Of a stretch of 58,301 nt of DNA, positions 54,313 to 58,301 are shown one piece after another. Source of the DNA: Nonomuraea spiralis (GTDB taxonomy: Bacteria; Actinomycetota; Actinomycetes; Streptosporangiales; Streptosporangiaceae); the NCBI RefSeq assembly GCF_014648435.1, contig NZ_BMRC01000045.1, positions 1 through 58,301 of the forward strand. Reading direction: 5' to 3'. The first letter of the stretch is position 1. Each line of letters begins with the position of its first letter. Below the pieces are notes generated by a model that worked only from the letters and a program-made list of their open reading frames with translations, had not been told where the DNA came from and searched no databases. The position numbers were made by a program, and so were the translations under genes.

Positions 54313-55566
54313 ATGGGACTCGCCGAAGGCACCCGCACCTTGGCGCCCGCGCAAGTACGTAGAACGGCTACCGTCACTGTCGGCCTGCTCATGGGCGTCT
54401 GGGTGATCGACTATGTCGATCGGGTGATGATGGCCGTCGCGTTGCCGTTCATCGGCGAGGAGTTCGCGCTCACCAAGACCGAGCAAGGCTGGCTGATCAC
54501 CGCCTTCTCCCTGGTCTATCTGCTGTCCCAGGTGCCGGGTGGCATCCTCGCCGACAAGTTCGGCGCCCGCCGCCAACTCATGGTCTCTCTGCTGCTCTGG
54601 TCGGTCTTCACCGCCCTCACCGGTATTGCCTGGGGCCTGGCCTCCCTCCTCGTCATCCGTGCTCTCTTCGGCGTCGGCCAGGGCCTCTTTCCCGGCGCGT
54701 CCTTCAAGGCCATCGCGGAACGCACCACCCCCGCCGTCCGCGCCACCGCCGCCGGCGCCATGCTCGCCTCCAACCAGCTTGGTGCCGGCGTCGCCCCGCT
54801 CCTCGTCGCGCCGCTCATCCTCGCCCTCGGCTGGCGCCACACCTTCTGGGTCATCGCCGCCGCCGGCGTCGCCATCGGCGTTCTGCTCTGGAAGCTGCTG
54901 CCCCAGGCGCTGCCCGCCCACCTCAACGGCTCCGACGTCGTTCAGGACGAGGGGACCAGCCTCGGCGCCGTCATGCGCTCGCCATCGGTCTGGAAGTTCG
55001 CCGCCCTCTTCTGCACCACCAACATGCTCGGCTACGGCTTGATCACTTGGGTGCCCAGCTACCTGCTGGAGGAGCGCGGCATCTCCCTCATCAACACCGG
55101 TGTCATGTCCGCCATCCCCGGCCTGGTCGCGTGCGCGACCGCCTTCCTCGGCGGCTGGCTGTTCGACCGCTTCTTCCACGACAGGGCCCGGCTCTACGTC
55201 ATTCCCCTGCTCCTGGTCACCGCCGTGCTCCTGGTGCTCATGCTGATGGCTGACTCCGCTGTCGGGTTCACCGTCTACCAGACCCTCGCCATGGGCGTGG
55301 CGGGCCTTTCCACGATGGGCATCCTCGGCATGCCCGTGCGCGCCCTGCCGCCCGCCTTCATCGGATCCGGCATGGGCGTCGTCAACGTCGGCGGCCAGAT
55401 CGCCGGTGTCCTCGCCCCCGTCCTCATGGGCTTCCTGGTCGACAAGTTCTCCTACACCGCTGCTTTCGGCCTGCTCATCGCCACCACCGTCCTCGGCGCG
55501 CTGATCGCGTTGATCGTGCCCCAGCGCCCTGAGCAGTTCAGCCTCGGAACGAAGGAGCTCGCGTGA
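54313..55566 (+). CDS. MFS transporter (anion:cation symporter-like)
   Basis: A 417-residue twelve-segment permease. The loop 2-3 motif is GGILADKFGARRQLM, and segments IDYVDRVMMAVALPFIGEEF near the start and NQLGAGVAPLLVAPL resemble the anion:cation symporter family that carries organic acids and sugar acids. GGAGG lies seven bases before the ATG. It overlaps the deacylase gene by four bases (GTGA), so it probably imports the deacylase substrate, such as an N-acyl-D-amino acid or related carboxylate. Confidence 0.92.
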   Translation: MGLAEGTRTLAPAQVRRTATVTVGLLMGVWVIDYVDRVMMAVALPFIGEEFALTKTEQGWLITAFSLVYLLSQVPGGILADKFGARRQLMVSLLLWSVFTALTGIAWGLASLLVIRALFGVGQGLFPGASFKAIAERTTPAVRATAAGAMLASNQLGAGVAPLLVAPLILALGWRHTFWVIAAAGVAIGVLLWKLLPQALPAHLNGSDVVQDEGTSLGAVMRSPSVWKFAALFCTTNMLGYGLITWVPSYLLEERGISLINTGVMSAIPGLVACATAFLGGWLFDRFFHDRARLYVIPLLLVTAVLLVLMLMADSAVGFTVYQTLAMGVAGLSTMGILGMPVRALPPAFIGSGMGVVNVGGQIAGVLAPVLMGFLVDKFSYTAAFGLLIATTVLGALIALIVPQRPEQFSLGTKELA

Positions 55567-57035
55567 CGACATACGATCTGGTCCTGACCCGCGGCCGGGT
55601 CATCGACCCCGAGACCGGCCTGGACGCCGTACGCGACGTCGGCGTCGACGGCGGGGTCATCCAGGCCGTCTCCGACCAGCCGCTCGACGGCGTCACCACC
55701 GTCGACGCGACCGGCCTGGTCGTCAGTCCGGGCTTCATCGACCTGCACAGCCACAGCATGGACGTCGCCGGCCACCGCCTGCAGGCGCTCGACGGCGTCA
55801 CCACCGTCCTGGAACTCGAGGCCGGCGCCTACCCGGTCGCCGCCGCCTACCGCAGGGCCGAGATCGAGGGCAGGCCCCTCAACTACGGCTTCGCCACCTC
55901 CTGGGCCGTGGCCCGGATGTCCGTCCTCCTCGGCCTCGACACCGGCGGCGACCTGAAGGATGACTTCCTCGCCAACATCGGCCGCGAGGAATGGCAGCGC
56001 GCCGCTCCGCGGAATGTCGTCGACCGCATCGTCGGCATGCTGGAGCGCGACCTCGGCGACGGCGCGCTCGGCATCGGCATCCTCGTCGGCTACGCGCCCC
56101 GCGTCGATCCCTCCGAGTACCTCGCCGTGGCCGCCCTCGCCGCCAGCGTCGGGCTGCCCACCTACACCCACGCCCGCGAACTTGTCGAGATGGATCCCAC
56201 CACTCCCGTCGACGGCGCCGAGGAGGTCGTCCGCGCCGCCGCCGAGACCGGCGCGCACATGCACTACTGCCACGTCAACAGCACCTCCATCCGCCATGTC
56301 GACCGCGTGCTCGGCCTGGTGGAGAAGGTTCGCGCCGAAGGCTCGCGCGTCACTACCGAGGCCTACCCCTACGGCGCGGGCATGACCGGCGTCGGCGCGG
56401 CCTTCCTCGCCCCGGAGCTCCTTCACCGGCGCGGGCTGACCCCGCACTCCATCGGCCTGCTCGGTGCCGAGGGCCGTATCCCCGACGCCGACACCCTGCG
56501 CCGAATCCGCGAGAGCGAACCCGGCTCGGCGGCCTTCGTCCACCTGCTCGACGAGGATGACCCCGCTCAGTTCGACTACATCCAGCGGGCCCTCACCTTC
56601 ACCGACGCCGCTGTCGCCACCGATGCCGTCCCCCTCCTGTGGCGCTCGGGGGCGCCCGACCCGTTCTCCTGGCCGCTTGGGCCCGGCGCCGTCACTCACC
56701 CTCGTACGGCCGGCACCTACGGCCGGACGCTGCGCAGGCTCGTCCGGGAGAACGGGGTCCTGTCACTGCCCGAGGCTGTGCGCCGGTGCACGCTCATCCC
56801 CGCCGACGTGGTGGGCTCGGGTGTTCCGGCGATGCGGCGCAAGGGCCGTGTTCAGGCGGGCTGCGACGCCGACCTGACCGTTTTCGCCCCCGAGACCGTC
56901 AGCGACCGTGCCACCTACACCGAGACGGTCAGGCATTCCTCCGGGTTCGTTCACGTCCTTGTCGGCGGCCGGTTCGTGGTCCGTGACGAGCATCTGTTGC
57001 CGACCGCCATGCCCGGGCGCGCTGTCAGAGCCTGA
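55563..57035 (+). CDS. N-acyl-D-amino-acid deacylase / amidohydrolase-superfamily protein
   Basis: A 490-residue metal-dependent amidohydrolase. HxH metal site is in SPGFIDLHSHSMDVAG; the barrel carries PTYTHARELVEMD, HMHYCHVNSTS and a catalytic Asp in DAAVATDAVPLLW. The C-terminal small domain has AGCDADLTVFAPETV, typical of D-aminoacylase and dihydroorotase-like enzymes. DLEAGAYPV-type residues after the HxH (LELEAGAYPVAAAYR) fit D-aminoacylases. GTG start overlaps the MFS stop. Removal of an acyl group from D-amino acids is the likely reaction; dipeptidase or hydantoinase-like activity is possible. Confidence 0.88.
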   Translation: MTTYDLVLTRGRVIDPETGLDAVRDVGVDGGVIQAVSDQPLDGVTTVDATGLVVSPGFIDLHSHSMDVAGHRLQALDGVTTVLELEAGAYPVAAAYRRAEIEGRPLNYGFATSWAVARMSVLLGLDTGGDLKDDFLANIGREEWQRAAPRNVVDRIVGMLERDLGDGALGIGILVGYAPRVDPSEYLAVAALAASVGLPTYTHARELVEMDPTTPVDGAEEVVRAAAETGAHMHYCHVNSTSIRHVDRVLGLVEKVRAEGSRVTTEAYPYGAGMTGVGAAFLAPELLHRRGLTPHSIGLLGAEGRIPDADTLRRIRESEPGSAAFVHLLDEDDPAQFDYIQRALTFTDAAVATDAVPLLWRSGAPDPFSWPLGPGAVTHPRTAGTYGRTLRRLVRENGVLSLPEAVRRCTLIPADVVGSGVPAMRRKGRVQAGCDADLTVFAPETVSDRATYTETVRHSSGFVHVLVGGRFVVRDEHLLPTAMPGRAVRA

Positions 57036-57199
57036 TGCCCGGTCCGGGGCGTCTGGTTGACGGCCCAGACCGCCGTTTCCGGCCGGGCTCCGGTCCAAGC
57101 CCCAGCAGGGCCGTGACCCGGTCAGGTTCCGAGGCAGGTTCGGTCGCACGGTCCCGCCTGTGGCCGTCCTTGGTGGGCCGCGGGCGGACCGGTCACCAG

Positions 57200-57254
57200 T
57201 GCCGCCGTAGACGGCCAGCCGTTCGCGCAGCCCGATCAGCCCGCGCCTGCCCGG
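57200..57254 (-). pseudogene. scrap of a histidine-kinase HATPase domain
   Basis: The minus strand reads GRRGLIGLRERLAVYGGT, which matches the G2 box near the end of NarL-type kinases (GxGLxGMRERVxLxGG). Nothing else of the kinase is recognisable, so this is a small remnant in the 470-base non-coding stretch after the deacylase. Confidence 0.4.
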
Positions 57255-57469
57255 GTGCGACGGGCCGCGCCGCGCGCTGCATGACCTACAGCCACGGCAG
57301 GACCTCAGGACAACTCGGGGTCCTTTCGTCGTTTCCGGGCCTCGAAACCACCGCACCCACCTGGGAAAACGGGCCTGCGAGCATTCCGCGCATGTTCCGC
57401 GACCAGTGGCACAGGGCTGCCCTCGGCCGCCTCACCCTGCCTACGAGCCAAGACCATCGATCATGCAAA

Positions 57470-57500
57470 AGACCAGGTCAACCCACAGATGGCCTGGTCT
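57470..57500. terminator. hairpin next to the second tRNA-derived repeat
   Basis: AGACCAGG (57470-57477) and CCTGGTCT (57493-57500) form a perfect 8-bp stem with a 15-base loop, eight bases left of repeat copy 2. It could terminate transcription or be part of an attachment-site arm. Confidence 0.4.
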
Positions 57501-57508
57501 CGGTTGCG

Positions 57509-57549
57509 CGCCCTGCAGGATTCGAACCTGCGACCGTCGGATTAGAAGC
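57509..57549 (-). repeat. 41-bp direct repeat, 3' part of tRNA-Arg(UCU): candidate att site 2
   Basis: Identical to 46426-46466 and in the same orientation. Again only the anticodon loop, T arm and acceptor 3' side are present. To its right is a 98-base block of lower GC, then at 57648-57666 the same 19 bases (GGGGCGTACGAGC and following) that directly adjoin copy 1. Confidence 0.8.
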
Positions 57550-58013
57550 AAGATCTTTTAGTGCCATTCGATACCGTTTGATGGTAGTTCATGCCGCCTT
57601 CGCGTACATCGCGTGTCAGGCGGTGCCGGGCCCTGACGACACGTGACGGGGCGTACGAGCACGCACCGAGCACGACGGACACACTAACGTGATCACCGGC
57701 GTGGCGCCGCACCATGGGGCCCACACCCCCAGAACGCGCCGGCACTACGTGCGGATACCGGTCGCTGTGCTCGGCACGTGCTCCCACCTCCGAAAGGCAA
57801 GGACTGGTTGGGCGAGCTCTCCAGAGCGGAGTGCAGCAGCAGAGCCTGGCGGAGGCGCTCAAAACTGAACGTCCACGAACCCGCCTGTCGCCTGAAGAAG
57901 ATGGCTACGACGCCCGCACCAGACGCCTGCAGGTCGACGGGCTGCGCGGAGGCGATGGATCCATGTCGGTGATGGCGTCCGTTTGACCTCTAGATCACTG
58001 ATGTGAATTTGGG
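57550..58013. other. 464-base stretch without a recognisable gene
   Basis: Holds the 98-base block and the 19-base shared flank noted for the direct repeats, then sequence with only short unsupported frames. The last 30-40 bases before 58014 probably include the end of the IS982-like element. Confidence 0.4.
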
Positions 58014-58301
58014 TTAATGGTCGTAGGCGGTCAGTGATCGTTTGACGGGTGCGCCGGTGTTCCAGTTGTGCCAGATCACGGCGTTGAGGGCGAGGACGCG
58101 TTGGCTGACCCGCGCCCAAAGGCCGTCGGTGGTGCGAGCATTGTGGCGTTCGAGGCCGAGCTGGTTCTTCAACGTCCAGATGATCGCTTCGATGCGCTGG
58201 CGTAGCCAGCCGGGGAACGGCAGAGCAGGCGCGGGTTCGTCCTGACGGGCCGGCCGGATCAATCGATGGCCCAGGTCAGCGGCAGCCTTCTCGATGCCGG
58301 C
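58014..58301 (-). CDS. IS982-family transposase, C-terminal part (cut by window edge)
   Basis: At least 95 C-terminal residues are read on the minus strand: EKAAADLGHRLIRPARQDEP, WLRQRIEAIIWTLKNQLGLE, then RVLALNAVIWHNWNTGAP and the typical ending KRSLTAYDH before TAA at 58014. The catalytic Glu expected in RQRIEAI is present. The 5' part and any upstream inverted repeat are outside the window, so intactness cannot be judged. Confidence 0.85.
   Translation of the reverse strand, partial: AGIEKAAADLGHRLIRPARQDEPAPALPFPGWLRQRIEAIIWTLKNQLGLERHNARTTDGLWARVSQRVLALNAVIWHNWNTGAPVKRSLTAYDH

Overview
This is 58.3 kb of very GC-rich DNA with strong third-position G/C bias, many GTG starts, 4-bp ATGA/GTGA gene overlaps, Tat and lipoprotein export signals, and actinobacterial mobile elements. 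It most likely comes from a filamentous actinomycete chromosome; a Streptosporangiales-type host is my guess, not something I can show. It is an accessory region: a patchwork of modules separated by decayed transposases and tyrosine integrases.

Left part (1-9.2 kb): an AraC-type regulator, a Tat-exported GMC oxidoreductase, an FAD monooxygenase lying between two same-orientation remnants of one transposase, an unusual helix-turn-helix protein with 14 WD40 blades, a small membrane protein and a transposase fragment.

Central catabolic island (9.3-34.7 kb): an oligopeptide ABC importer (lipoprotein, two permeases, two ATPases), at least six peptidases or hydrolases (DUF885, S9, M17, two M20, a beta-lactamase-fold serine hydrolase), an amidase, a PucR-type regulator, and enzymes for unusual amino acids. 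Four genes match the route 3-methylaspartate to mesaconate to mesaconyl-CoA to beta-methylmalyl-CoA to glyoxylate plus propionyl-CoA: methylaspartate ammonia-lyase, class III CoA-transferase, MaoC/Mch-type hydratase and CitE-type lyase. A diaminopropionate ammonia-lyase and an N-acylamino-acid-racemase/GNAT/M20 set (the known D- to L-amino acid conversion logic) lie beside them. My reading is a peptide-scavenging island for peptides rich in non-proteinogenic residues. Transposase debris sits at both ends.

Defence part (35-46.4 kb): a complete four-gene type III Wadjet (JetABCD) anti-plasmid operon, an unrecognised 378-aa gene, a truncated UvrD-like helicase and tyrosine integrase remnants on both flanks. 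A 41-bp direct repeat, the 3' part of a tRNA-Arg(UCU), lies just after the right-hand integrase and again 11 kb further on.

Right part (46.5-58.3 kb): a broken exonuclease, an I36-type inhibitor, an MMPL exporter plus secreted serine hydrolase divergent from a NarL-type two-component system across a 26-bp palindrome, an MFS transporter coupled to an N-acyl-D-amino-acid deacylase, a histidine-kinase scrap, and an IS982-family transposase cut by the window edge.
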